Origin: Clostridia bacterium
GTDB taxonomy: Bacteria > Bacillota > Clostridia > Oscillospirales > CAG-382
Direction: 5' to 3'
Assembly: GCA_017646185.1 (NCBI GenBank)
Contig: JAGCNA010000038.1
Coordinates: 1 to 24,300 of the forward strand
Length of the DNA: 24,300 bases
In this document: one piece after another, positions 1-8,774 of the stretch
Layout of the letters: each line of letters starts with the position of its first letter
How positions within the stretch are numbered: position 1 is the first letter of the stretch
The notes under the pieces: generated by a model
What the model saw: only the letters and a program-made list of their open reading frames with translations
Database searches by the model: none
What the model was told of the DNA's origin: nothing
Position numbers and translations under genes: made by a program

Positions 1-522
1 CTTGGTTGCTATGAAATTACCGCTTTCCAAGTAGTGTATATTTTGTAAAATAAAAAACACGGACTTATAGGTAAAAGGAAGACACGAAATATTATTTTCC
101 TCGGAAGTGTGGATATAGCGGTGACAAAGCTCGTGATACAGATTGCCCAGACTCAGTTTAACAAAAGCACGTACATCGTATTCCGAGTATTCGGGCACAA
201 GCTCAGAAAGAGTGCCGTAATAATCTTTCGTGGTATGCACAAGATGGCATATTTCAAGAGGATTCCAGTTTAATAATTCTTCTTTACCGCAAATAAATCC
301 ACAGGATTTATCGTAATCCGGCAAGGTTAAAATGACTCTTCTGTACTCCTCAAGGTCGAATGTGGTTATGTCATCAACAACCACCATAATATCTATATCG
401 CTGTTTTCCGTGGCTTCGCCTCTCAAATAACTGCCCTGTAAGCCGATATAAATAAGTCGTTCTTTATATACAGCTTTCAGAAGTTCGGTTAACGAGTTTA
501 TATATTCGTCTGCTTTAAACAT
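1..522 (-). CDS. Nucleotidyltransferase-domain protein, C-terminus cut by window edge
   Basis: The frame is open from an ATG at 522 to the window edge, giving 174 visible residues. Residues 30-49 carry the polymerase-beta-type nucleotidyltransferase signature: G30-S31, then R34-G35 and T38, then S41-D42-x-D44 followed by a hydrophobic strand (GSYLRG...SDIDIMVVV). D42 and D44 are the expected metal-binding pair. The rest of the visible part is largely helical. Enzymes with this fold transfer NMP to antibiotics, proteins or RNA; the substrate here cannot be told. GAGGT lies 5 bases before the ATG. The gene starts 24 bp after the P-loop kinase-like gene, so the two are probably co-transcribed. 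An antibiotic adenylyltransferase or an MNT-type antitoxin are both possible; no HEPN partner is seen in the window. Confidence 0.8.
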   Translation of the reverse strand, partial: MFKADEYINSLTELLKAVYKERLIYIGLQGSYLRGEATENSDIDIMVVVDDITTFDLEEYRRVILTLPDYDKSCGFICGKEELLNWNPLEICHLVHTTKDYYGTLSELVPEYSEYDVRAFVKLSLGNLYHELCHRYIHTSEENNISCLPFTYKSVFFILQNIHYLESGNFIATK

Positions 523-546
523 ATTTTACCTCATACGGCCTTATAT

Positions 547-1224
547 TTACCGTTTCTCCAAACCAAAGTGTTTTGCCAATTTCTGTAATGTTTCTTCACG
601 AGTATCTGTTGCAAAATCAGATCGTGTTACCGTAAAAAATCCCGTACCATTCCAATCAATTTCATTCAAAGGATGGTAAAGCGACCATGAATTGAAATTC
701 GCAAGCGTTGCTTCGGGGTCTTTACATTTTTGTATTTGATCATACATAAATTTTTTATCCGGATCATCCCTATCAAAAAAGCGGGTATGACTAATATCCG
801 GCGGGTCGCAAAGCATAATAGCAACGTGATCGTAATCCGAAACAGCGCGCAATATTTCCGGGGAAATATTTGTATCAACAATAATCTTTTTACCGCTTGC
901 TGACAATTTTATAAGCTCAAGAATTTCAATTTCAGCACATTCTTCGGACACTTTCTGCATCCAGTTATAATGCTGTTCCGGGGTCATATTAAGCCATTCT
1001 TCCCAGCCCGACATAGTATCAAAATAGCAAAGGGCGGGCTGATCCCAACGGCAAAGCTTTTCACAGGGGAAAACATCGTGATAATTTTCACCACAATGAA
1101 TCATATCGTATCTTTCAGATAACATTTTAACCATTGTGGATTTTCCCGCATAACTGTGGCCGTTTATAAAATACACGTTTTGAAGGTAATGTTTTATCAA
1201 ATTATCGTTTATCGTGATTTTCAT
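547..1224 (-). CDS. P-loop kinase-like / AAA-type NTPase, function unknown
   Basis: A 225-residue protein with a Walker A loop near the N-terminus (GHSYAGKST, residues 22-30) directly after a hydrophobic strand. Around 112-121 there is a second hydrophobic strand ending in Asp (KKIIVDTN). Around 149-162 lies a charged R/D/K-rich stretch (RFFDRDDPDKK) that could be a kinase lid. This is the layout of small-molecule kinases of the shikimate, cytidylate or AAA_33 type, and the substrate is unknown. AAAGGGG lies 5 bases before the ATG. It sits downstream of the GHL10 gene, beyond a hairpin at 1242-1272, and 24 bp upstream of the nucleotidyltransferase gene. I see no strong promoter of its own, so it may depend on read-through. 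The P-loop call is firm; the role is not. Confidence 0.75.
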   Translation of the reverse strand: MKITINDNLIKHYLQNVYFINGHSYAGKSTMVKMLSERYDMIHCGENYHDVFPCEKLCRWDQPALCYFDTMSGWEEWLNMTPEQHYNWMQKVSEECAEIEILELIKLSASGKKIIVDTNISPEILRAVSDYDHVAIMLCDPPDISHTRFFDRDDPDKKFMYDQIQKCKDPEATLANFNSWSLYHPLNEIDWNGTGFFTVTRSDFATDTREETLQKLAKHFGLEKR

Positions 1225-1241
1225 AAATTCCCCTTTATTAA

Positions 1242-1272
1242 TTGAACGCCTGAAAAAACATCAGGCGTTCAA
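1242..1272 (-). terminator. 12-bp hairpin closing the pot/GHL10 operon (imperfect terminator)
   Basis: TTGAACGCCTGA at 1242-1253 is a perfect inverted repeat of 1261-1272, with a 7-base loop that is U-rich on the minus strand. It begins 9 bases after the GHL10 stop codon. The bases that follow on the minus strand are AU-rich but lack a run of Us, so termination may be partial. It could act as an attenuator or RNA-processing site before the kinase-like gene. Confidence 0.6.
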
Positions 1273-1280
1273 AAGTATTA

Positions 1281-4200
1281 TTACTGTGCGGTTTTAGCTT
1301 CCATTCTCGTGTAAAGCACAGAAAGATTATAATGCATCTCCCCTACCTCACGGTTTAAAGCGTTTTTAAGGTCGCTGCCGGCATTTTCTGCTTCTGCAAG
1401 AATTGCTTCGGTTCTTTCGGTAACATACGCCAGAAGAGCTTTTTGCTCCTCTACGGTATTATATTCCTGCTTTTCTGACTCGGTCTTTATTTCGGTAAGA
1501 AGTTTTTTAACTTTTGCTATAACTTCTTCTTGACCTTCGGTGCGCTGGGAGTATACTCCGTCGCACTTTTCCAAAAGATCGTTTGCATATGCACGAACAG
1601 CTCCGTCTACATCGAAAAGCGAAACAGCTTTGTTGCGGTAAGCGTGGTTTATGATAATATTTTCGTATTCTTCAAATCCCAGGAGAGAGCTTAAGGAGAA
1701 GAACGCCTGACCTGTTGCACCCACTTCGCGCACGCCCTTTATCTGGCTGAGCAGTTCTTCGCCGGAGTTGCCGGAAAACAAGGTAAGACCGGTGGAATAA
1801 AGCGCCTTATCCTTACATGCTTTGATAAAGCTTTCCGCATTACTCTTAACGTACTCGGTACCGTTTGAATAGGTCATAGAGAATACCTGATCAATATAAC
1901 CAAGCTTTACCCATTCGGAAGTGTACTGGTAAATTTGATTGGGGGCATCCGTAAGAGAAGGATAGCAAGCAGCGGTTATCCAGACTTCGGGTCTTACTTC
2001 CTTAACCAGATCGTTAACTTCTTTTACAAACGTAGTGATAACATCCTGTCTGAAGGATATCCAATCTTTGTATTCTTTGGAACCGGCTTTATAGTTATGA
2101 GGATCGGTAGTATAACCGTATTCTTTTTGGAATGCTTTAATGGTATCTTCGTTGTATCCAAAATCAGCACTTCCGTTGTGCTCGGGATAGCGAATGTAAT
2201 CCAGATGCAGACCGTCAATATCGTAATTTTCGAGAAGTTCACGGTAAACTGCCAAAACCAGATCTCTGCATTCACGGTTCTGAGGATTAAGGAATACGAA
2301 GTTACCGTATTCGGGAGAAATATAGTAACCCTTTCCGTCTTTATCCAGAAGTATCCAGTCTTCGTTGTGGTGACCTACGTGATCGGGGTCGCCGGACATC
2401 TGGGAAGTGGTACCTACAAAGAAGTTTTCTACCCAAGCGTGGATCTGTATTCCGTGCTCGTGGGCAATGCGGACAAAGCCTTCCAACGCATCGTAATCAC
2501 CGTGCTGTTCGGTATAATGCTGAATAAGAGGATTTTTGGTAGAGCCTATAGTCTTTCCGTTATACCAAGTCTCTACGTAAATGGCGTTAATATTGTATTC
2601 AACACATTTCTTTATAACAGCCAATACTTCCTCATCACTCTTTACGTTAGAGCGATACCATACGGAGCGTTCTTCCACAGCTTTTTCGGTGATCATTGCT
2701 TCCTCAAGATCAGCCAGCTGGAGTGTGATCTCGTACAAAGCATTAATAGCGTTTACGGGATCTCCGTCTTTTGCGGAAGATTCAACAGAATCTATCAAGG
2801 TTTTACAAGCGTCAAGCTTTGTAGAAATGAACTGATAATCAATATCGTAAAGAGCATGTTCTGCCTGAGAGAACTTTTCTTTTACGTTGTTAAGCGCAGC
2901 GGTTACGTCCGTCTGCATAGAGAGCGGTGTGGAATAGAACACAACCTTATTCTCATCTTTTAAAAGCTTAACGGTTCCGCCGTAAATATAGTTAGCGGCG
3001 ATGGCTTCGTGCATCTTACCGTGACCGGAGATTACGAATCCGCCCTCGGGAACCTTCATATTACCCAAATTGGAAGCAGATATCATAACGCCGTTGGCAT
3101 CTACACCTATCTCGAAACCGTATTGGTTTGTACCGGTTCTCGTATTGCTCTTGTCATAAATAACAAGGAAATCTGTATATCTTACTCCGTTAAATGCGCT
3201 GATATCAAGATGCTCCAAGGAGTACTCACATTTATCCAGGGCTACACGAGCGGTATCACCAACAGAAACCGTCTTGCAGTTCGCAAGGTTTTCACCCTTT
3301 GCAGAGAAAGAAAGAACGTATCCGTTTTCGGGTATCTCTGTATTTCCGCCGGAGGTTGTAACAGAAACAACCTTTCCGTCTTTAATAGCGATTTCAGCAA
3401 CGTTACCGGAGGTACCGGTAGTTTTACCAAAGCCCGAAGTAAACAATACGGGAACATCTTTTTCAAAAACGTCAACATTTGCAAATGAATAGCAGTAATT
3501 ATTTATCTTTACAAATTTTTCGGGGGTATTTTCAGGGAAAACAAGCAGTTCTTCAACAGAAGCACCCATTGTATAGCTTTCTGCCAAAGATATTTTATCA
3601 CCGCAGAACACCAAAACATAGCCTGCGTTGGTGGGAATAACCAATCGCTCGTTCTTTTCACCGGTATAAACTACCACACCGTCCTTAACTGCGACTGCAA
3701 CAAAATCCTTTTCACTCTTGGGGGTGGCACCTGCGGAATATGCGGAATCATAAAGATATACGCCGTCTTTTTCAAGAGAAACATTGGTGTGCTCTGCACC
3801 GATTTTATAAACGGTATCATTTAATTTTATAGCCGATTCGTGGCAAACAGAATTTGCGGAATCAAGATTGGATAGCATAATATAAGCTCCTTCTTTCAAA
3901 ACTGTCTCGGCATATTCACAATTGTATTTTCCGTTAAAAATTATGGCACACGTGCCGGCGCTCAACGTGCCCTCTTTGCGAAAGGCGGAAACAGTGTAAC
4001 TGTTGGAATTCTTTTTTTCCAGCGTTGCCGCAATAACACCGTTACCCAGCGTAATATCCTTGCCAAATTCTTCGGAAACGAAATATATAAGGTCTTCAGT
4101 AGGAATTTCGGTAGGGTTCACGTAATAAATACGACGGGCAAAAGTTGATTCGGAAGGAATAAACGACGCAAGATCCAATCGTTCGCATTGTTTGGTATCG

Positions 4201-4640
4201 TATCCAATAACGGTAACGACCTGCGATTCGCGCACACGTAAACCTTCAAGCAAATTACTGGGTATACTTGCAACAAAGCCGTTTACGGGAATAAGGGTGT
4301 TTGCTTTGTCGCCCTCGGAATTATCAACAGACATAACGGAAAACTCATTATACGAAGGGTTATAACGTACCGTTACCAAGGTTCTTCCGGAATGATCTCC
4401 TCCGACAAAAGCGGTGGGTTCCCCATCGATCTTGTAAAATCGATCAAAAATCGCAATATCCTGATTTGTTAGAGGCAGATTGAGTGTATTTGCAGAAAAC
4501 TCTGTTTTATCAAGCGTAAAAATTATACCGCTATCCTCTCCGCTGTAATCTGCGGGAGTTTCTTTACAACCGCTCATACCGGCAACCAATGAAAGCAGCA
4601 TCAGCGAAGCTAAAAACAGTGAAAAAATTTTCTTGCCCAT
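1281..4640 (-). CDS. Repeat-containing lipoprotein with GHL10 (DUF187) glycoside-hydrolase-like domain
   Basis: The start is ATG 4640 (MGKKIF), with GGAG 6 bases upstream; an in-frame ATG at 4673 lies before this SD. The product has 1119 residues. Residues 1-25 form a lipoprotein signal ending at Cys25, so the protein should be tethered outside the membrane. Residues about 43-560 contain five degenerate modules of about 100 residues. Each ends in a strand pair like IPxNGYVLSF (117, 335, 436 and 529; module 2 is more diverged at about 229-258). A helical linker at about 575-655 follows. Residues about 657-1000 match the glycosyl-hydrolase-like 10 family (PF02638, YngK type): VWYRSN start, HAWVENFF, and DGLHLDYIRYP with Asp814 as candidate catalytic acid. 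A helical tail closes the protein. The gene lies 19 bp after potD and is the last gene of the polyamine operon. A cell-wall or exopolysaccharide substrate is likely but not shown. Confidence 0.85.
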   Translation of the reverse strand: MGKKIFSLFLASLMLLSLVAGMSGCKETPADYSGEDSGIIFTLDKTEFSANTLNLPLTNQDIAIFDRFYKIDGEPTAFVGGDHSGRTLVTVRYNPSYNEFSVMSVDNSEGDKANTLIPVNGFVASIPSNLLEGLRVRESQVVTVIGYDTKQCERLDLASFIPSESTFARRIYYVNPTEIPTEDLIYFVSEEFGKDITLGNGVIAATLEKKNSNSYTVSAFRKEGTLSAGTCAIIFNGKYNCEYAETVLKEGAYIMLSNLDSANSVCHESAIKLNDTVYKIGAEHTNVSLEKDGVYLYDSAYSAGATPKSEKDFVAVAVKDGVVVYTGEKNERLVIPTNAGYVLVFCGDKISLAESYTMGASVEELLVFPENTPEKFVKINNYCYSFANVDVFEKDVPVLFTSGFGKTTGTSGNVAEIAIKDGKVVSVTTSGGNTEIPENGYVLSFSAKGENLANCKTVSVGDTARVALDKCEYSLEHLDISAFNGVRYTDFLVIYDKSNTRTGTNQYGFEIGVDANGVMISASNLGNMKVPEGGFVISGHGKMHEAIAANYIYGGTVKLLKDENKVVFYSTPLSMQTDVTAALNNVKEKFSQAEHALYDIDYQFISTKLDACKTLIDSVESSAKDGDPVNAINALYEITLQLADLEEAMITEKAVEERSVWYRSNVKSDEEVLAVIKKCVEYNINAIYVETWYNGKTIGSTKNPLIQHYTEQHGDYDALEGFVRIAHEHGIQIHAWVENFFVGTTSQMSGDPDHVGHHNEDWILLDKDGKGYYISPEYGNFVFLNPQNRECRDLVLAVYRELLENYDIDGLHLDYIRYPEHNGSADFGYNEDTIKAFQKEYGYTTDPHNYKAGSKEYKDWISFRQDVITTFVKEVNDLVKEVRPEVWITAACYPSLTDAPNQIYQYTSEWVKLGYIDQVFSMTYSNGTEYVKSNAESFIKACKDKALYSTGLTLFSGNSGEELLSQIKGVREVGATGQAFFSLSSLLGFEEYENIIINHAYRNKAVSLFDVDGAVRAYANDLLEKCDGVYSQRTEGQEEVIAKVKKLLTEIKTESEKQEYNTVEEQKALLAYVTERTEAILAEAENAGSDLKNALNREVGEMHYNLSVLYTRMEAKTAQ

Positions 4641-4659
4641 ACAAATCTCCTTTTTGTAA

Positions 4660-5943
4660 TTAAACATGTTCACGTTTGTATTTTTTAATCTTATTGATAA
4701 TAAACATTACAAGCAAAAACGTAATAACGACTGCGCAAAAATAATACACGAAATCCGTTGAGCTTTCTTCAGTGGACTCGATCTTCAAGCTGTTCCAAAG
4801 AGAGTTCATTGTATTAAGCGTTTCATCGGGCAGATCGCGGAAGTAATATCCTCTTACGTCTATTCCGCCGTAATACTCGCTCATATCCATATAAAGAATA
4901 TCGTAGGCTTCGGGATGAAGCTCATCTAAATATTCAAGATACTCTTCATTTTCAACAACTGCGCTGTTGGGAGAAGCGTAGCATATCATATATGCGTTCT
5001 GCAAAGCCACGTTGGGGTCCATCAAGAAATTGATGTAAAGCTCTGCGGCTTCTTTGTTCTTGGTGCTTGCGGGAATGCAAACAGAATCCACGAATATGTT
5101 GGTGCCCTCTTTAGGATATACGAAAGCGAGATCGGGATTATTCTCGTACATACTGAAATAATCGCCTGCATAATAGGGTGCCATAGCAGCGGCACCGCTT
5201 TCCATTTTATTGAATATCTCGTCCATAACGTACGCCTTTACCAAAGGCTTTTGTTCGGAAAGCTTATTTTTCGCATCTATCCAATCCTGCTCGGACAAGG
5301 AATTTATATCATTTCCTTCTTCTTTCAAAAGAAACTGAGCAATACCGAAAGCATCACGGGGATTGTTGAACATAAGAATCTCGCCGTCATATTTGGGGTC
5401 CCACAAAGCACTCCAGCTGTCCAATTCTTCAGTAACGACGGCGGTATTATAAATAAGACCAACCATACCTACGGAATAAGGCACGCTGTAAGCGTTTTGA
5501 GGATCAAAAAACAGATCTTTGTATTCAGGAGCGATATATTTATAGTTGGGAATATTATCGAAATTCAATTCGAGAACAAGCTCTTCCTTGATAAGCTTTT
5601 CGATCATATAATCCGAAGGTATGATAATATCGTAGGAAACGCCGCCGTTAACTATCTTGTTATACATATCTTCGTTACTGGTAAAGTTGGTATAGTTAAT
5701 TTTAATACCGGTCAATTTGGTGAATTCCGCATTGATATCCACAGATCCGTCGCTTCCGTCGGAAATATACTCACCCCAGTTATATACGTTAAGGGTAACC
5801 CCTTCGTATTTGGAGTAATCTATGGAAGCGGTGTCCTCGGTTACGAAAAATTCAATCTCTTCTTCACCTTCGGAACATCCGCATATAAACGGACACAAAA
5901 TTACCGTAAGAACAATAAAAACCGCAAAAAACTTTTTTGACAA
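4660..5943 (-). CDS. potD: Polyamine ABC transporter substrate-binding lipoprotein with C-terminal membrane anchor
   Basis: The start is TTG at 5943: AAAGGAG lies 8 bases upstream, and the signal peptide follows at once. In-frame codons further upstream would overlap potC and precede the SD. The product has 427 residues. Residues 1-23 are a lipoprotein signal with lipid Cys23. The mature part has PotD/PotF features: LNVYNWGEYISDG, YDIIIPSDYMIEKL, VPYSVGMVGLIYN, and a late region covering placement of the bound ligand. It should capture spermidine or putrescine outside the cell and deliver it to PotBC. Unusually, residues about 398-417 form a hydrophobic helix (YYFCAVVITFLLVMFII) followed by a basic tail (KIKKYKREHV). 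That would give a second, C-terminal anchor with the tail inside. It starts 22 bp after potC and ends 19 bp before the GHL10 gene. Confidence 0.9.
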   Translation of the reverse strand: MSKKFFAVFIVLTVILCPFICGCSEGEEEIEFFVTEDTASIDYSKYEGVTLNVYNWGEYISDGSDGSVDINAEFTKLTGIKINYTNFTSNEDMYNKIVNGGVSYDIIIPSDYMIEKLIKEELVLELNFDNIPNYKYIAPEYKDLFFDPQNAYSVPYSVGMVGLIYNTAVVTEELDSWSALWDPKYDGEILMFNNPRDAFGIAQFLLKEEGNDINSLSEQDWIDAKNKLSEQKPLVKAYVMDEIFNKMESGAAAMAPYYAGDYFSMYENNPDLAFVYPKEGTNIFVDSVCIPASTKNKEAAELYINFLMDPNVALQNAYMICYASPNSAVVENEEYLEYLDELHPEAYDILYMDMSEYYGGIDVRGYYFRDLPDETLNTMNSLWNSLKIESTEESSTDFVYYFCAVVITFLLVMFIINKIKKYKREHV

Positions 5944-5965
5944 TTTTGTTTCTCCTTTAAAAATA

Positions 5966-6778
5966 TCAGTTACGTGCCTTTCTTCTGCTGTTTTTGCCAA
6001 GCTGTCTGTCTGTGGCAAAATTACGAACAAGCAACAGAACAAGGATCGTGATAAAGATGATGGCACACAACGCGTTCATATCCGGCGTTACGCGCTTTTT
6101 AGTTTGAGAATAAATGAATATAGGCAAAGTCTGGAAGGTATTACCTGCGCAGAAATAACTTATAACAAAGTCATCCAGCGACAAGGTAAACGCCATAAGT
6201 AATCCCGAAAAGATGCCTGGAAGAATTTCATGAAACTCTACCTTAAAAAACGCCTGAAGAGGTGTACACCCAAGATCCATAGCCGCCTCGGGCAAACGAG
6301 GGTCCATCTGCTTAAGCTTGGGCATTACCGAAAGTATTACGTACGGAATATTAAACGTAATATGTGCGATAAGCAACGTCCAGAATCCCAGAATACCAAA
6401 GCCGATAAGGGTGCCGCAAAGAGCAAACAACAGCATCATAGAAATACCGGTAACTATATCCGGATTCATCATAGGGATGTTGGTTACGTTCATGACGACA
6501 GACTTAACGTACTTGGAACGCATTTTATGTATTCCCACAGCCGCCACGGTACCTAAAATGGTAGAAATGATTGCGGAAGAAAATGCGAGAATAAGAGAAT
6601 TAAGCAATGCGGATATAGCCGCATCGTTATTAAAAAGCTCTTTATACCACTTAAGTGAAAATCCTTCAAAAACCGCCATACTGTTTGAAGAGTTAAAGGA
6701 AAACACAATCAAAACAACTATGGGAGAATATAACAAAAGGAAAACAAGAGCCATATAAAGCTTGGATCCTATCTTCAT
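5966..6778 (-). CDS. potC: Spermidine/putrescine ABC transporter permease PotC
   Basis: A 270-residue integral membrane protein of the usual length for PotC. It has about six hydrophobic segments, the first at residues 8-28. The EAA loop that contacts the ATPase is clear: PEAAMDLGCTPLQAFFKVEF...LPGI in the second half. A basic C-terminal tail (KNSRRKARN) should face the cytoplasm. With PotB it forms the polyamine channel. The start ATG overlaps the potB stop as ATGA (6775-6778), which suggests translational coupling. It is the third gene of the potABCD order. Confidence 0.93.
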   Translation of the reverse strand: MKIGSKLYMALVFLLLYSPIVVLIVFSFNSSNSMAVFEGFSLKWYKELFNNDAAISALLNSLILAFSSAIISTILGTVAAVGIHKMRSKYVKSVVMNVTNIPMMNPDIVTGISMMLLFALCGTLIGFGILGFWTLLIAHITFNIPYVILSVMPKLKQMDPRLPEAAMDLGCTPLQAFFKVEFHEILPGIFSGLLMAFTLSLDDFVISYFCAGNTFQTLPIFIYSQTKKRVTPDMNALCAIIFITILVLLLVRNFATDRQLGKNSRRKARN

Positions 6779-7617
6779 ACGATTATACCTCCTGTGGATT
6801 CATCATCGGAGAAGTGGTTCATTACCGCCATACAAATAAATATCAGGACCATAAGAACCAAAGAAATGGCAGATCCCAGATGGTAGGAGGAAGCAGCGGA
6901 GGATTTGAAATAGGTTTCGATAACGTCGCCTATCAAAACGAAATCCGTAGGTCCCAACTGCTGGGAAATATAGAAGGTACTGACAGAGGGAACAAACACC
7001 ATTGTTATACCCGAAACGATTCCGGGAAGGCTGAGCGGCATTATAACCCTGAAAATAACACGCAAACGGTTACAGCCGAGATCCTCTGCCGCTTCGATAA
7101 CGTTTTTATCTATTTTGGAAATAACGGAATGAATAGGCAGGATCATATACGGCAGGAAGTTGTAAACCATACCGAATATAACCGCACCGGGGGTATTAAT
7201 AAGGGAAACCCCGTCAATACCGACAGAAGCGAGTATATTATTCAAAAAACCCGTATCTTCCAACAAAAACGAAAGAGCGTATGTACGAAGCAGAAAGTTC
7301 ATCCACATAGGTAGCATTGAAAGCATAACCAGAGTGTTTTGAGTTTTTCTGCTTGTTCTTGAAATAAAATATGCCAAAGGATATGCAACTACAAGACAAA
7401 TGCAGGTAGCACAAAAGGCAAAAGCCAAAGAAAGTGTAAATACCTCTACGGTGCCGTCGTTAAACAGCTTGGAAAAATTGGAAAAAGAAAAGCCAAAGGA
7501 AGAATCCGTAAAAGCATAAAAAACAACAATGGCGAGAGGCGCCACTATAAACAGCACCGACCACAAAATGTGGGGCGCCGCCAGCAAACGCTGAGCAAGA
7601 GTATTGTTCTTTTTCAT
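6775..7617 (-). CDS. potB: Spermidine/putrescine ABC transporter permease PotB
   Basis: The start is ATG 7617 (MKKNNT), one base after the potA stop, with GGAG/AGGA bases upstream inside the potA end. An earlier in-frame ATG at 7662 lies within potA. The product has 280 residues and about six membrane helices, beginning near residue 13. The EAA loop reads EAAEDLGCNRLRVIFRVIMPLSLPGI, as expected for a type I ABC permease that docks on PotA. It pairs with PotC to carry polyamines inward. The close packing with potA and the ATGA overlap with potC mark one transcription unit. Confidence 0.93.
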   Translation of the reverse strand: MKKNNTLAQRLLAAPHILWSVLFIVAPLAIVVFYAFTDSSFGFSFSNFSKLFNDGTVEVFTLSLAFAFCATCICLVVAYPLAYFISRTSRKTQNTLVMLSMLPMWMNFLLRTYALSFLLEDTGFLNNILASVGIDGVSLINTPGAVIFGMVYNFLPYMILPIHSVISKIDKNVIEAAEDLGCNRLRVIFRVIMPLSLPGIVSGITMVFVPSVSTFYISQQLGPTDFVLIGDVIETYFKSSAASSYHLGSAISLVLMVLIFICMAVMNHFSDDESTGGIIV

Positions 7618-7618
7618 T

Positions 7619-8737
7619 TTATTCCTGCTCCTCGTCGTTAATAGACATTTCCTCAATTTCATCGGAGAAAGTACTGTAATCGCCGAACTTGCCGGAATAT
7701 TCGCTCTTTTTCATAACATGGATAGCGTCGGGATCTATTTTAAGACCGATATGAGCGCCAACGGGCTGATAATCGGTAGTCTGGATCATCCACTTAAAGT
7801 TACCGATATCCACGATTATTTCGTAGTGAACGCCTTTGAAGGTAAGGTTGGTTACGGTACCGCAAACCATTCCCTCTTCAACGGGCACAACGTCCACGTC
7901 CTCGGGACGGACAACAACGTCTACAGGCTCGTTCTTTTCAAAGCCGGTATCAAGACATTTGAACTCCTTGCCGGAGAAGAAACAACGGTAATCATCCAGC
8001 ATCTTTCCGTCAAGTATATTACTTTCGCCGATAAAGTCTGCAACGAAAGCGTTTTTAGGTTCATTATAAATATCGAGAGGCGTGCCGATCTGCTGTATTT
8101 CACCGTTATCCATAACCACTACGGTATCGGACATAGAGAGGGCTTCTTCCTGATCATGAGTAACGTAAATGAAAGTAATTCCCAATCTTTGCTGAATAGA
8201 CTTAAGCTCATTCTGCATATCCTTACGAAGCTTAAGGTCCAAAGCACCCAAAGGTTCATCCAAGAGCAAAACGCGGGGACGAACAGCCAAAGCGCGTGCG
8301 ATAGCAACTCTCTGCTGCTGACCGCCGGAAAGAGAGTTTATGTTTCTTTTGCCGAAGCCCTTAAGGTTAACCAGAGAGAGCATTTCCTCTACGGTGGTCT
8401 TTATCTCTTTTTCGGGCATCTTCTGAAGGCGGAGACCGAAGGCTATGTTCTCGTAAACATTAAGATGAGGGAACAAAGCATACTTCTGGAAGATGGTGTT
8501 TATCTCTCTTTTGTGAGAAGGAATATCGTTGATACGCTTACCTTCAAACAGTACGTCGCCCGTATCGGGGTTAACAAATCCCGCGATAATACGAAGAGTG
8601 GTGGTCTTGCCGCATCCGGAAGGCCCCAAAAGGGTAATAAACTCACCGTCACAAATATAAAGGTTTATATTTTTAAGGATAACCGCATCGTCAAAACAAA
8701 CCGAAATATTTTTTAAATCAAGCAATTTATTGCTCAT
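7619..8737 (-). CDS. potA: Spermidine/putrescine ABC transporter ATP-binding protein PotA
   Basis: The start is ATG 8737 (MSNKLL), with GGAGG 6 bases upstream; an in-frame ATG at 8770 lies before this SD. The product has 372 residues. All ABC motifs are present: Walker A GPSGCGKT at about 38-45, Q-loop FQKYALFPH, signature LSGGQQQRVAIARAL from 136, Walker B VLLLDEPLGALD from 156, and H-loop His194 (VTHDQEEAL). The region beyond about 250 is the OB/TOBE regulatory domain typical of PotA/MalK-type ATPases (VVVRPEDVDVV). It powers polyamine import through PotBC. It is the first gene of the operon, downstream of a SigA-type promoter. Confidence 0.95.
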   Translation of the reverse strand: MSNKLLDLKNISVCFDDAVILKNINLYICDGEFITLLGPSGCGKTTTLRIIAGFVNPDTGDVLFEGKRINDIPSHKREINTIFQKYALFPHLNVYENIAFGLRLQKMPEKEIKTTVEEMLSLVNLKGFGKRNINSLSGGQQQRVAIARALAVRPRVLLLDEPLGALDLKLRKDMQNELKSIQQRLGITFIYVTHDQEEALSMSDTVVVMDNGEIQQIGTPLDIYNEPKNAFVADFIGESNILDGKMLDDYRCFFSGKEFKCLDTGFEKNEPVDVVVRPEDVDVVPVEEGMVCGTVTNLTFKGVHYEIIVDIGNFKWMIQTTDYQPVGAHIGLKIDPDAIHVMKKSEYSGKFGDYSTFSDEIEEMSINDEEQE

Positions 8738-8774
8738 TTCAGACCTCCGAAAAAACAAATAATTTAACAAGTAA

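Noticed and set aside
1935..2963. Open frame of 342 codons on the plus strand
   Set aside because: It lies fully opposite the GHL10 and linker coding region, has low-complexity composition and no SD with domain content. Codon bias on the minus strand explains it.
5944..6066. Possible 41-residue N-terminal extension of PotD
   Set aside because: It would overlap potC by about 100 bp and precede both the SD and the lipoprotein signal, so the TTG start at 5943 is preferred.
7604..8716. Open frame of 370 codons on the plus strand
   Set aside because: It is antisense to potA, whose ABC motifs are all intact. No domain is recognisable in the plus-strand product.
8738..8770. Riboswitch in the pot leader
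   Set aside because: The promoter leaves only about 30 bases of leader, too short for a riboswitch aptamer.
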